From: Schistocephalus solidus
Taxonomy: Eukaryota > Platyhelminthes > Cestoda > Diphyllobothriidea > Diphyllobothriidae
Direction of reading: 5' to 3'
Length of the DNA stretch: 64,000 nucleotides
Assembly: GCA_017591395.1 (NCBI GenBank)
Contig: WEDG01001344.1
Span: 147,483 to 211,482 of the forward strand
Within the stretch, counting starts at the first letter, position 1. Each line of letters starts with the position of its first letter. A program made the translations under genes and the position numbers. Under the pieces are notes generated by a model. The model had not been told where the DNA came from and made no database searches. It saw only the letters and a program-made list of their open reading frames with translations. Of this stretch, positions 53,340 to 64,000 are shown piece by piece.

Positions 53340-54500
53340 ATTTTCATTTGTCATATTTATTACTGTAAACGTTTATTCTATTGAAATTTTTGAATGTGAA
53401 AAGGGAGATCAAGGACGAAAGCCTACTAACCTTAATAAAGTGACTTAAAGCATATTTCGAGGCGAAAAACAGAGAACAGTTAGTTTTGAAGCTAAGGAGT
53501 GATGTAAGGATCGCGGAGGAATTACGAGTGGTAAAATGCAATCTACCGGAGTGAGAGCGTTAATTCGGGGGAGAGTTGGACTAGAGTTAACGCGAAACAG
53601 GAAGCAGAGACCAGCTTTGAGTCTTCTAATCCATGGAAATTCAATATGTGCTAACTGGCATCTATGCTTATGAGGTACTGGATCCAGGAAGAGAAAATAG
53701 TCTTGGAGTATAAACTCTCTGAAATTTTGCAATCTTGCTGCGGTCAGAGGCGATCATCAGCCCAAACAGCGGACAGCAGTATTCCACGAAAGGAAGAACA
53801 AACATGCGGTGCAGTCTTAACTTTATTTCCAGAAGGAAGAAATTTTGTGTTTTAAAACCGCATATCTGTGCAGCATTTGCAGAAATTCGATCTGCATGAG
53901 GTGATAATGCTAGCTTATTCGTGTAACTTAGACCTAAGTCTCTTATAGTTGATCGTTCTAAAAGTGTACTTTTTTGGAATACTAGGGGTCCAGCAAGCTT
54001 GGTGGGGCCAAAACACATGAAACTACTTTTTGATGGAGAAAATTCAATCTGCTAACTGGAGCTCCGACGTGAGAGCAGAAGTAGATGAGTGTTGATTTTA
54101 CCCCTGAAACTATTGGCAATGTCTTTCGAAAATGAGTAAATGCACTTGATATCATCAGCGTAAACGAAATTTTGTGAATCTTGAGTATAATTTAAATTTC
54201 GTTTATGTACAGAATGAAGAGGAGGGGACCTAGAACCGTGCCTTGAAAAACGCCTCTCGTAATCGTCTGAAGCGTTGAATAACTTTTACCTACTAAGACC
54301 TACTAACTGTGGCTGGACAAGTAGGAACCATTGAAGTCAAAGAGAGGATGCTGGATGCTGAGGGCTTCCAATTTCACCGGATGACGTCTGTGCGGTACCT
54401 AGTCAAAGGCTTCGCTCAGGTCATAATGTGTTTCCAATTTTTTAAAATGCATCATTTTACCATGATCCTAGCCTTCAATGCAGTCTTATTTCATTAGAAC
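53340..54500 (-). mobile_element. 5'-truncated family A LINE, copy A3
   Basis: On the minus strand, in broken frames: DLSEAFD (motif A, with a stop before VPHRR), RGVFQGTVLGPLLFILYINEI (motif B), FVYADDIKCIHSF (motif C intact), LGLSYTNKLALSPHADRISA, AAQICGF, MFVLPFVEYCCPLFGLMIAS, WIRRLKAGLCFLFRVNSS and a tail to about 53340. It is highly similar to A1 at the DNA level (compare TTTTGGCCCCGCCAAGCTTC at 25279 with the reverse of 54000). It runs head-on into the H element end. Confidence 0.85.
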
Positions 54501-57370
54501 TAACGCATAGTGGTACGAGCTCAATTCGGGCTCCATATGCGATTGAACTGCTATTAGGCGATGCATATTTGAGTCCATTTCAAAAAATTCTGTGATTGTG
54601 GTGTTTACGGATAGGAAAAACTAGTAGAAGAATCACGCAGTTGCCTTCTCCCCTTTTTTAGTCTTTTATGCAAAAAGGGAGGTATCGCATTACTTGAAAT
54701 GTGTTTCGTAGACTTACATGTTCCAGTAAAAATAAGATATATATGTACCCCTCGATAAGGCCCCCACTTTCATTTCTTGCCATTGACCTTGAGTACTTTT
54801 TTAACTTCGCGATAGGTCAATTTTTGGTTGTTTTTGTCACTAGTGTGGTCTGTGGCTAATCGACTTTTGTAAGCATTTGCGACCCCCGTATCTAGGTCCA
54901 TTTTAGTGTGGTTCTTTTAGCAAAATAGGATATCAATCCTGGGATTTGTGCTTTTTCCTTCACTTTTGGTAACTGACAGATGATTTCATAGTGTTTTTGA
55001 AGCACGGTTTGACGTCATTGTCGTTTATTTTGTTAGCTTACATAGTACCCGGCCGGCAATTCCTCAAAATTTTGCTATCAGGTTATATAGTTTAAAAAAT
55101 AAAGTACTTCATACTAGGCGCAAATATGCTTGCGCTTCGTATGAAGCTCCTTCTCAATCTCAACGTTTACGCTAACCGGCATTCACGTTAGATTTTCAAT
55201 CTGGCCTATTCGGCTGCTTCCTGAGTGCATCCAGTGATTTAGTGAGTTGCCGGGTAAATTTGAACTAAAAGTTCGTAGGTTTCAACACGCCCACCTTTGA
55301 TTTATATTATTTTCACTTCTATTTTACGATAAGTTCATTATTTGGGCAATAACTTACCTTTAATTACGTCATTTATGGCGAGCTGACCGTTCCTCTTCTG
55401 TTTTCTTGGCAATTGACGGTAGCCGGGACTTCATCATAAGGTAGGATATCGAATACAAAAAGCTGATCGTATTGCAGGATTATTCAAATCTAAAATTCCA
55501 ATTATTGGCATGCTGTATAACCTTATTCGGGGGTTAGCGTGCGTCCTGACCGAGTTTCAATTAAGTCCTTGTTGGAGACATAGAAGTCTACATTTTCTTT
55601 TATTTTTCTTGACAGTTCCTTGGTATCATTTGTCACAAGATATTTAAACGTCTGTTTATAGTCGTGCCTAAACATATGTTACATAAAAATGAAATGTTAC
55701 CTAGAATGAAAGAGGTGTATAGTGAAAACGCAATGCAGTAGTGAAGAGCACAGGCAGCACGTCAAATGCACACAATAATGGCGGCATGGGCCCACGCACC
55801 ATCATTGCTCGAAAAATGGGCAACCAATGATTGCGCGAATCGTTCAATCCAGTTAACCGATCACATTTCCCAACAACCCTATCGCGAGAAGTCGCGATAC
55901 GAGTACATCCAGTCGCCGTATTATGCTACTAGGGTACGTGTGATGTGTGCGTGCTAATGGTGCTTAAGGCTCCTAAGTACAGCACGATTATTACACTCGT
56001 TGGTTTTATGTTAAATGTGCAGTTGTATAGTTGAATTAGCAACCTAAACGAGGCAAATACTTATCCTCCATTTAGAATGACCATGATAGTTAGCTACTAA
56101 ATTCCTAAAGTGATCTTCGCTATAGGGATACATAAATTTTACTACTAACTTCATGCTTTCTGCCCATACTTAATTACGACTGCGTAAGACCTCTGGTGGC
56201 AAGCTGGCTGCATGAGTTGCCTCTGCTACTGAGCTTGGCATTCTTCGGTAACGTATTGGCTTGCTCTCCAGATTTTCCGGATTTGAACTACTTGACAATC
56301 CCTCCTTGGCGATTTCTTTTAGTTGGTGTCAAGACTAAAATGATCAAATCTGGCACCTCCAGAGGAATTCGTGACAATTGTTGCAAACGCGCTTTGTATG
56401 TCCTCATACCTTTGAAGATATTTTTAAACTCCCGAAACATAATTTTTGCACTCTTTTTTCAAAGTGTTTTTCCGTAATCGTCCTAATATTGTTCTCCGGT
56501 TCGGTCTTCGCATATAGTCAGTTGCATGAAAGTAGTTAGAAAGCCAATTCCCTTTACCAGTTGCGCAGCGCCTACACTGGCTCAATACAGGACTTTTCAC
56601 GCTGGTGTCATCTAAAATCTCAAACTAGTTCATAGAACCGAAGTTGTTCATCCCGATTTATTATTTCTGTTCAGTCACACGTAAATTGAAAGGATACGCT
56701 TTTAAGTCTTATGACCCACAAGTAGGGACAATAACTAGACAAGCCGCTTATACTCATAGTCATTAATACATAGATTAGGTTAATGGAGCATGTAGTTCCA
56801 GTCTGCACATGTTACTCCTTGAGAAGCGGCTCGATGCAACATGGAATTCCGTTTATCATGCCGTGAAATGAAGGCCACGCTCGTATTCTGCCAGCATATA
56901 CCTCGAAACGTATGTACCTATTGCCGTGTACACAATTCTTTTTTGTAAAAATCACATTATATTTTACGTTGCTGCCTGTTGGTCCTTTTAACATGTAGTC
57001 AAGACATATTGTTTTAATGATGCATTTTTTTCTGTTGTTTGCTATCCATTTCATGTCGCCGGTTGACCTTTATCTCTCTTTAACTTAATCTTCGCCCTTC
57101 GCCTTCAATTTTCTTAGTACTGCTGCAGCTAAATTTGTGTCTAATAGGCCTGGAGTAAAACTTGACACTTCATTTTCCAGCAGTGGTCATTTGTAAGCTC
57201 CTATAGCAAATGGTATTAAATTCCGTTTGCTGCCGCCCCAACTCTGGTTTAATAAATTCCATATTTTCTTACTATTTGTTTGCATGTCCTCGCGTTCTAT
57301 AGTTTCCCTCGGAAATACGAACAATTGTATTCTCGGGATTTATAAAGTTAGTAGGTTTTCTACACGTCAC
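54501..57370. other. No gene recognised
   Basis: AT-rich sequence. Frames such as 56196-56477 (begins with a hydrophobic run, LPLLLSLAFFGNVLA) and 56812-57054 (minus) have no recognised family and no conserved copy in the window. The hydrophobic run could pass as a signal peptide, but there is no other support. Confidence 0.45.
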
Positions 57371-57374
57371 GGCA

Positions 57375-57610
57375 GACCGGAATGGCCATTTCTGGCGTAC
57401 TAGGCGTCATCAGCCAGTCATACACAATCCCAAGTGTGGAACACCTGGGATTCGAACCCGATACCTTTTGGTCATTGAGTCAAATGCTCTTCCATTGAGC
57501 CACAGACTCGTTGTTTTGTCGGTTGTGATCGGGAATATAGTGATAGTGTGGCTCACCGATCTGCTTAAGGAACATATATGTTCCGTTGTGCCCTGGAGCT
57601 CAGACTAGGG
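57375..57610 (-). repeat. Single SINE copy with well-preserved tRNA head
   Basis: On the minus strand: upstream block AGATCGGTGAGCC ... TATTCCCGATCACAACCG, then the tRNA head GTGGCTCAATGGAAGAGCAT (A box) and GGTATCGGGTTCGAATCCCA (perfect B box), then the core GACTGGCTGATGACGCCTAG with AATGGCCATTCCGGTCT. The core and upstream block match the array units at 58.5-64 kb, but the tRNA head is a different sequence. The head spans about 57443-57510. Confidence 0.8.
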
Positions 57611-57611
57611 C

Positions 57612-57960
57612 CTTCGCAGGTGGTCGCGTAGTGGCGTGTAGCATCTACCGCATTCCATTTGCTAACTGCTCTTGCACTTATATTGATCATATCGGCCGAC
57701 GACTTGGGACGTGTATTGCGGAACATAAACCAGCCATCCGTCGACGCGACCCTTTGTTACTCGTCTTTGCGAACGTCCTTTAGTTCGACCATCGCTTCAA
57801 TTGGCACGGAGCCAAAGTTTTTGCAATGGCTAACCAAACCGGCGCGTGAATTCCTCGAGGCCTGGCACTCTAGCACGACCGGCATTACCCGCTATGTCGA
57901 TCTGGACTCTCATTACGAAGGCCTGCGTGCCAGGTTCACTGACCTTCGCCCAACAACCTA
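57612..57960 (+). pseudogene. GIY-YIG-type C-terminus of a Penelope-like element
   Basis: One frame reads SIYRIPFANCSCTYIDHIGR, RLGTCIAEHKPAIRRRD, resembling the GIY...YIG start, a Cys pair and an R-x-x-x-H-K helix. After a frameshift near 57790 another reads REFLEAWHSSTTGITRYVDL, DSHYEGLRARFTDL, the E-x-x-x-W end typical of these domains in flatworm Penelope-like proteins (family knowledge, not a search). The key Tyr of YIG is kept, but the Gly is Asp. The RT part upstream is missing, so the copy is 5'-truncated. Confidence 0.6.
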
Positions 57961-58424
57961 AAAACAGCTGCTAATCCTTTCTAGACCATGTAGAATCTCA
58001 CTGTCGCGCCACCTCGTTCTCTTGACACGGCAAACCACAGTTGAAGCTCTTAACACCTCCAACATCGGTGCAATTACCTCTGTCCCCATCCTGCATTGAC
58101 GACCATTAAGTTCCCCGTCTGCAGTAGCATTTACTCGCTATCCCTCTTCCCCTCCGACACAGGGAGTCTTAACAGCCCCCACCCCCTTACCGGCCCGAAT
58201 CTTACCTTAATTATGTGCCTACCCCTCTCACCTCAGTTGGTTGTCTGTCCTTGTCTGTTTTGTAGCACAAACTGGTCGTCTGAACATTTCACTTTCTCCT
58301 CTGTTCATTTCGTCTGACGATGGGTTGGTGTGGCCACCTTGAAAACGCAGGAGTACAACTCCACTTTCCGACAAGCCTTTCTTCTTCACTATATCATCTC
58401 TAAATGCACTCTACCTCAGCTATT

Positions 58425-58426
<2 letters not shown>
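57961..58426 (+). mobile_element. 3' flank of the Penelope-like remnant
   Basis: About 465 bp of C-rich, non-coding sequence following the last in-frame stop, ending at the (AT)n tract. It contains TTTCGTCTGACGATGGGTTG and GGCCACCTTGAAAACGC, an arrangement that I associate with Penelope 3' ends. The boundary is inferred. Confidence 0.4.

Positions 58427-58485
<59 letters not shown>
58427..58485. repeat. (AT)n microsatellite
   Basis: About 29 uninterrupted AT units, placed exactly between the Penelope-like remnant and the first SINE array unit. Confidence 0.95.
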
Positions 58486-58486
<1 letters not shown>

Positions 58487-61400
58487 ACATTGCAATGGGG
58501 CGCTCACCGATCGGTTACAGGACTCCTCGTCCGTTATTGCCTTAGGGCTAACTCTCAAGCCCGCCAGCGGCCGTAAAGGCAGCTAAAGTGGGATATGCGA
58601 ATAACATGACCGACAAAGACACAGGGAGACTGGAATGGCCATTTCTGGCTTATTAGCCGTCATCAACCAGCCATACCAAACCCAGGCGCTGCGGCGCCCG
58701 AGGCCTCGAACTCGCGACCTTGTTGGGCAGAAGTCCAACGCTCTACCCACTGCGCCACGAGCTCGTTGTCTTGCCGGTTTCGATCGGGAATATTGACATT
58801 GGTAATGGGGCGCTCACCGATCGGTTACAGGACTCACTCGTCCCGTTGTGCCTTGGGGCTAACTCTCAAGCCCCGCCAGCAGCCGTAAGGCAGCTAAGTA
58901 TATAGGCAGAATAACATGACCGACAAAGACAAGGGAGACTGGAATGGCCATTTCTGAAGCTATTAGCCGTCATCAGCCAGCCATGCCAAACCCAGGCGCG
59001 GCGGCGCCCGAGCCTCGAACTCGCGACCTTGTTGGGAAGAAGTCCAACGCTCTACCCACTGCGCAGCACGGCTCGTTGTCGTGCCGGTTTCGATCGGGAA
59101 TATTGACATTGGTAATGGGGCGCTCACCGATCGGTTACAGGACTCACTCGTCCCGTTGTGCCTTGGGGCTAACTCTCAATGCCCGCCAGCAGCCGTAAGG
59201 CAGCTAAGTATTAAGGCAGAATAACATGAACGACAAAGACAAGGGAGACTGCATAGGCCATTTCTGGCTTATTAGCCGTCATCAGCCAGCCATACCCAAA
59301 ACCCAGGCGCTGCGGCGCCCGAGCCCTCGAACTCGCGACCTTGTTGGGCAGAAGTCCAACGCTCTACCCACTGCGCCACGAGCTCGTTGTCTTGCCGGTT
59401 TCGATCGGGAATATTGACATTGGTAATGGGGCGCTCACCGATCGGTTACAGGACTCACTCGTCCCGTTGTGCCTTGGGGCTAACTCTCAAGCCCCGCCAG
59501 CAGCCGTAAAGGCAGCTAAGTACATAGGCAGAATAACATGACCGACAAAGACAAGGGAGACTGGAATGGCCATTTCTGGCTTATTAGCCGTCATCAGCCA
59601 GCCATACCCAAACCCAGGCGCTGCGGCGCCCGAGCCTCGAACTCGCGACCTTGTTGGGCGAAGTCCAACGCTCTACCCACTGCGCCACGAGCTCGTTGTC
59701 TTGCCGGTTTCGATCAGGAATATTGACATTGGTAATGGGGCGCTCACCGATCGGTTACAGGACTCACTCGTCCCGTTGTGCCTTGGGGCTAACTCTCAAG
59801 CCCCGCCAGCAGCCGTAAAGGCAGCTAAAGTACATAGGCAGAATAACATGACCGACAAAGACAAAGGGAGACTGGAATGGCCATTTCTGGCTTATTAGCC
59901 GTCATCAGCCAGCCATACCCAAACCCAGGCGCTGCGGCGCCCGAGCCTCGAACTCGCGACCTTGTTGGGCAGAAGTCCAACGCTCTACCCACTGCGCCAC
60001 GAGCTCGTTGTCTTGCCGGTTTTCGATCGGGAATATTGACATTGGTAATGGGGCGCTCACCGATCGGTTACAGGACTCCATCGTCCCGTTGTGCCTTGGG
60101 GCTAACTCTCAAACCCACCAGCAGCCATTAGACAGCTAAGTATAAAGGCAGATTAACATGACCGACAATGACAAGGAAGACTGGCATGGCCATTTCTGGC
60201 TTATTAGCCGTCATCAGCCAGCCATACCCAAACCCAGGCGCTGCGGCGCCCGAGCCTCGAACTCGCGACCTTGTTGGGCAGAAGTCCAACGCTCTACCCA
60301 CTGCGCCACAAGCTCGTTGTCTTGCCGGTTTCGATCTGGAATATTGACATTGGTAATGGGGGCGCTCACCGATCAGTTACAGAACTCCTCGTCCACTTGT
60401 CCCCGCCAAATACTCAAAACCCGCAAAACAACCATAATTCACTAAACACAGAACAACGCGGCAAACAAAACAAAGAGACAGAATAAGCCATTCTCGCAAT
60501 GGCAATACCAATAGCAAACACCGCGGCGCCGGGCCTCGAACTCGCGACCCCTTTTGGGCCGAAGTCCGACGCTCTGCCCGCTGCTCACGAGCTCGTTGAC
60601 TTTGTGGGATGATTTGTTGGACGCTCGATAACGTTGCGGGAAACCATATTCGTTTTGGCAAATATAAATGATCTGAGGCCGAGATGGGAATCGCGTTGGA
60701 AAGAGACGGGGGCCCGTTGGAACATTAGCCGTCATCAGCCAACCATCCGAAGGCCGCTGCGCCGAGCCTCGAACTCGCGGGCGATTTGGTCCTGGAAGCC
60801 GGCATCGCCGCTATGCGAAGAAACCGTTTGAACGGTTTCGATCGAGATCAATGACATTATAATAGAGCTCACCGATCGATTAAGAACCACCACCTTCAAT
60901 GGCATCTCAAGCCCGACAGCAGCCGTAAGAGATAAGTACATAGGCATGAACGACAAAGACAAGGGCTGGAATGAAGAACAAACTGTTAGCCGTCATCGGC
61001 CAGCCATACCCAAAACCCGGGCGCTGCGCGACATCGAACGCGACGGACGAAAGTCAAACACTCTACAACAAACTCATTATCTTACCGAGATTTCAATCAG
61101 AATAATCAACATTAGTAATAGAGAACTAACCGACCAGTTTACAAGAACTCACTCGTCCACCAAGGGCTAACCAAAAACCAACAACAGCCATAACAACTAA
61201 TTATAAACAAAATAATAAACAAAGAACTGGAATAGCCATTTCACAACAATAACCGTCATCAACAACCATACCAAAACCAAACACATCGAAACCAAACCCC
61301 TCGACCTTGTTAAGGCAAGAACAACTCTACCACAGAAACAAATAGTTGTCTTGCCAGTTCCGATCGGTATTAACATTGTAATGAGGACCTCACCGATCGG

Positions 61401-64000
61401 TTACAGGACTCACTCGTCCCGTTGTGCCTTGGGGTCTAACTCTCAAGCCCCGCCAGCGGTGTTAAGGCAGCTAAGTATATAGGCAGAATAACATGACCGA
61501 CAAGACAAGGGAGACTGGAATGGCCATTTCTGGCTTATTAGCCGTCATCAGCCAGCCATGCAAACACAGCACTGCCGCGCCCGAGCCTCGAACATCGCGA
61601 CCTTGTTAGGCAGAAGTCAACGCTCTACCATCTGCGCCACGAGCTCGTTGTCTTGCCGGTTTCGATCGGGAATATTGACGTGGTAATGGGGCGCTCACCG
61701 ATCGGTTACAGGACTCACTCGTCCCGTTGTTCCTTGGGGCTAACTCTAAGCCCCGCCAGCAGCCATAAAGGCAGCTAAAGAGTATATAGGCAGAATAACA
61801 TGACCGATCAGACAAAGGGAGACTGGAATGGCCATTTCTGGCTTATTAGCCGTCATCAGCCAACCTATACCCAAACAGGCACTGCGGCGCCTCGAGCCTC
61901 AGCTTACGACCTTGTTGGGCGAGAAGTCCAACGCTCTACCCACTGCGCCACGAAGCTCGTTGGTCTTGCTTTCGGTCGGGGATATTACGTTGTTGATGCA
62001 CTCACCGATCGGTTTACGGGGCTCACTCGTCCCGTTGCGCTTGCTACAACTCTCCGGCCCGCCAGCTTGGCCGTAAAGGCGGCTAAATTACATAGGCAGA
62101 ATAACATGGACTGCAAGATAGACAGGATGCTGGAATGGCCGTTTTCTGGATCGTGCCGTCGTCAGCCGTACTACGACCCAGGCACGCGAGCGCCCGAGCC
62201 TGCGAACTCGTCTGACCTTATCGAATGAGATGAAGTCCAACGGCTCTACCCACTGCGCCACGAGCTCGTTATCGTTTGGCAGTGGGACAGGTCAGGGATG
62301 ACGTGCGTTGATGCGCTCACGTCGGTTGCGGGACTCACTCGATCGTTCGTGCCTTCAGGATGCAGCTCTCAGCCCGCCGCTTCGTAATAGGCGGCTAGTG
62401 CATGTGGCGGAGATAACGTTGGGCTGAGGACAAGGGAGACTGGAATGGCCATTTCACGTAGCTATTAGCCGTCATCAACTAGCCATACCCAAACCCAGGC
62501 GCTGCGGCGCCCGAGCCTCAGAGCTCGCGACCTTGTTGGGCAGAAGTCCAACGCTCTACCCACTGCGCCACGAGCTCGTTGTCTTGCCGGTTTCGATCGG
62601 GAATATTGACATTGGTAATGGGGCGCTCACCGATCGGTTACAGGACTCACTCGTCCCGTTGTGCCTTAGGGGTTAACTCTCAAGCCCCGCCAGCAGCCGT
62701 AAGGCAGCTAAGTACATAGGCAGAATAACGCGATGACCGACAATGACAAGGGAGACTGGAATGGCCATTTCTGGCTTATTAGCCGTCATCAATCCAGCCA
62801 TACCCAAAACCCAGGCGCTGCGGCACCGAGCCTCGAACTCGCGACCTTGTTGGGCAGAAGTCCAAGTCTCTACCCACTGCGCCACGAGCTCGTTGTCTTG
62901 CCGGTTTCGATCGGGAATATTGACATTGGTAATGGGGCGCTCACCGATCGATTACAGGGACTCACTCGTCCCGTTGTGCCTTGGGGCTAACTCTCAAAAG
63001 CCCCGCCAGCAGCCGTAAGGCAGCTAAAGTACATAGGCAAAATAACATGACCGACAAAGACAAAGGGAGACTGGAATGGCCATTTTCTGGCTTATTAGCC
63101 GTCATCAGCCAGCCATACCCAAACCCAGGCGCTGCGGCGCCCGAGCCTCGAACTGGCGACCTTGTTGGGCAGAAGTCCAACGCTCTACCCACTGCGCCAC
63201 GAACTCGTTGTCTTGCCGGTTTCGATCGGGAATATTAACATTTGGTAATGGGGCGCTCACCGATCGGTTACGGGACTCACTCGTCCCGTTGTGCCTTGGG
63301 GCTAACTCTCAAGCCCGCCAGCGGCCGTAAAGGCAGCTAAGTATATAGGCAGAATAACATGACCGACAAAGACAAGGGAGACTGGAATGGCCATTTCTGG
63401 CTTATATAGCCGTCATCAACCAGCCATACCCAAAACCTAGGCGCTGCAGCACCGAGCCTCGAACTCAGTGACCTTGTTGGGCAGAAGTCCAACGCTCTAC
63501 CCACTGCGCCACGGGATCTCGTTGATCTTGCCGGTTTTCGATCAGAGAATATTGGCATTGGTAATGGGGCGCTCACCGATCGGATACAGGACTCACTCGT
63601 CCGTTGTGCCTTGGGGCTAACTCTCCAAGCCCGCCAGCAGCCGTAAGGCGAGCTAAAGCGTGTAGGCGCAGACGCATAACACTGACCGAAAGGCACGGGG
63701 AGACTGGAATGGCGGCTTGCATGGCTGTAGCCCGTCATCAGCCAGCCATACCCAAACCCAGGCACTGCGGCGCCCGAGCCTCGAACTCGCTGACCTTGTT
63801 GGGCGAAGTCCAGCGCTCTACCCACTGCGCCACAGCTCGTTGTCTTGCCGGTTTCGATCAGGAATATTGACAATGGTAATGCGCTCACCGATCGGTTACA
63901 GGACTCACTCATCCCGTTGTGCCTTAGGGCTAACTCTCAAAGCCCGCCAGCAGCCGTAAAGGCAGAGAATAAACAAAATACACGACCGACAAAGACAAAG
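58486..64000 (-). repeat. Tandem array of tRNA-derived SINE units, about 310 bp each
   Basis: Eighteen head-to-tail units. The block GCTCGTTGTCTTGCCGG lies at about 58761, 59071, 59382, 59691, 60003, 60312, 60591, then degenerate positions near 60825, 61074 and 61341, then 61643, 61955, 62264, 62574, 62888, 63203, 63517 and 63834: a period of 309-317 bp. On the minus strand each unit has CGTGGCGCAGTGGGTAGAGC (A box), CGCGAGTTCGAGGCTCG (B box) and the GGCTGGCTGATGACGGCTAA core with AATGGCCATTCCAGTCTCCC, then GCTGCCTTACGGCTGCTGGC and CGATCGGTGAGCGCCCCATT. The array runs past the window end. The many 60-140-codon frames are by-products of the repeat. Confidence 0.95.
60365..61380. repeat. Degenerate, G-poor units inside the SINE array
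   Basis: Four units between about 60365 and 61380 are shortened (about 235-300 bp) and lose G on the plus strand: for example CAACAACAGCCATAACAACT, AACAAAATAATAAACAAAG and AATAGCCATTTCACAAC, where the consensus has CAGCAGCCGTAAAGGCAGCT and AATGGCCATTTCTGGC. Units on either side are near consensus. Confidence 0.75.

Noticed and set aside
56196..56477. Small secreted protein gene with a signal-peptide-like start
   Set aside because: Only a hydrophobic run supports it; there is no family, splice context or second copy.
58486..64000. Series of 60-190-codon frames repeating motifs such as HFWLISRHQPAIPK and THSSRCALGLTL
   Set aside because: They arise from translation of the 310-bp SINE array, exist on both strands, and shift frame from unit to unit.

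Overview
The window looks like repeat-dense nuclear DNA of a flatworm (Platyhelminthes, probably a tapeworm or fluke). The basis is indirect: several lineages of CR1/jockey-like non-LTR retrotransposons with apurinic-type endonuclease and reverse transcriptase (RT) domains, a Penelope-like remnant with a GIY-YIG type C-terminus, and tRNA-derived SINEs amplified as a satellite. I see no intact host gene, no operon structure and no prokaryotic signal. Species assignment is an inference.

Layout. 1-11.3 kb: a large inverted repeat, arms about 3.8 kb each (140-3925 and 7541-11323) around a 3.6 kb spacer. Each arm carries a 124-nt exon-like segment with splice sites, a pair of SINE fragments and one copy of a 0.6 kb repeat that occurs again in the spacer. 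11.3-20 kb: mostly unrecognised sequence, with one diverged dispersed repeat, a truncated tandem of a tRNA-headed 302-bp unit at 16.7 kb, and an AT-rich stretch. 20-54.5 kb: a graveyard of non-LTR retrotransposons, here called families A, B/D, C, F, G and H, nested in one another and in several places joined to each other as chimeras. All are broken by frameshifts, stops or loss of catalytic residues. 42.5-44.1 kb holds a decayed DNA-transposon gene resembling the CACTA/EnSpm-like proteins of invertebrates. 54.5-57.4 kb: nothing recognised. 57.4-58.4 kb: a SINE and a Penelope-like remnant ending in (AT)n. 58.5-64 kb: 18 tandem copies of a SINE unit of about 310 bp, running off the window.

Interactions. 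Element F (34071-39034) sits inside an A-family element whose RT resumes on the other side. Element E (50747-53034) sits inside an H-family RT. A G-family fragment is flanked by a 43-bp duplication. Two elements join the 5' part of one family to the 3' part of another (33.3 kb and 49.15 kb), as expected from template switching during target-primed reverse transcription.

The most interesting signal is a hairpin with T-rich strands on both sides of an internal loop, seen six times in the 3' untranslated regions of at least three LINE lineages. Its layout matches that of ENE elements, RNA structures that clamp a poly(A) tail in a triple helix.
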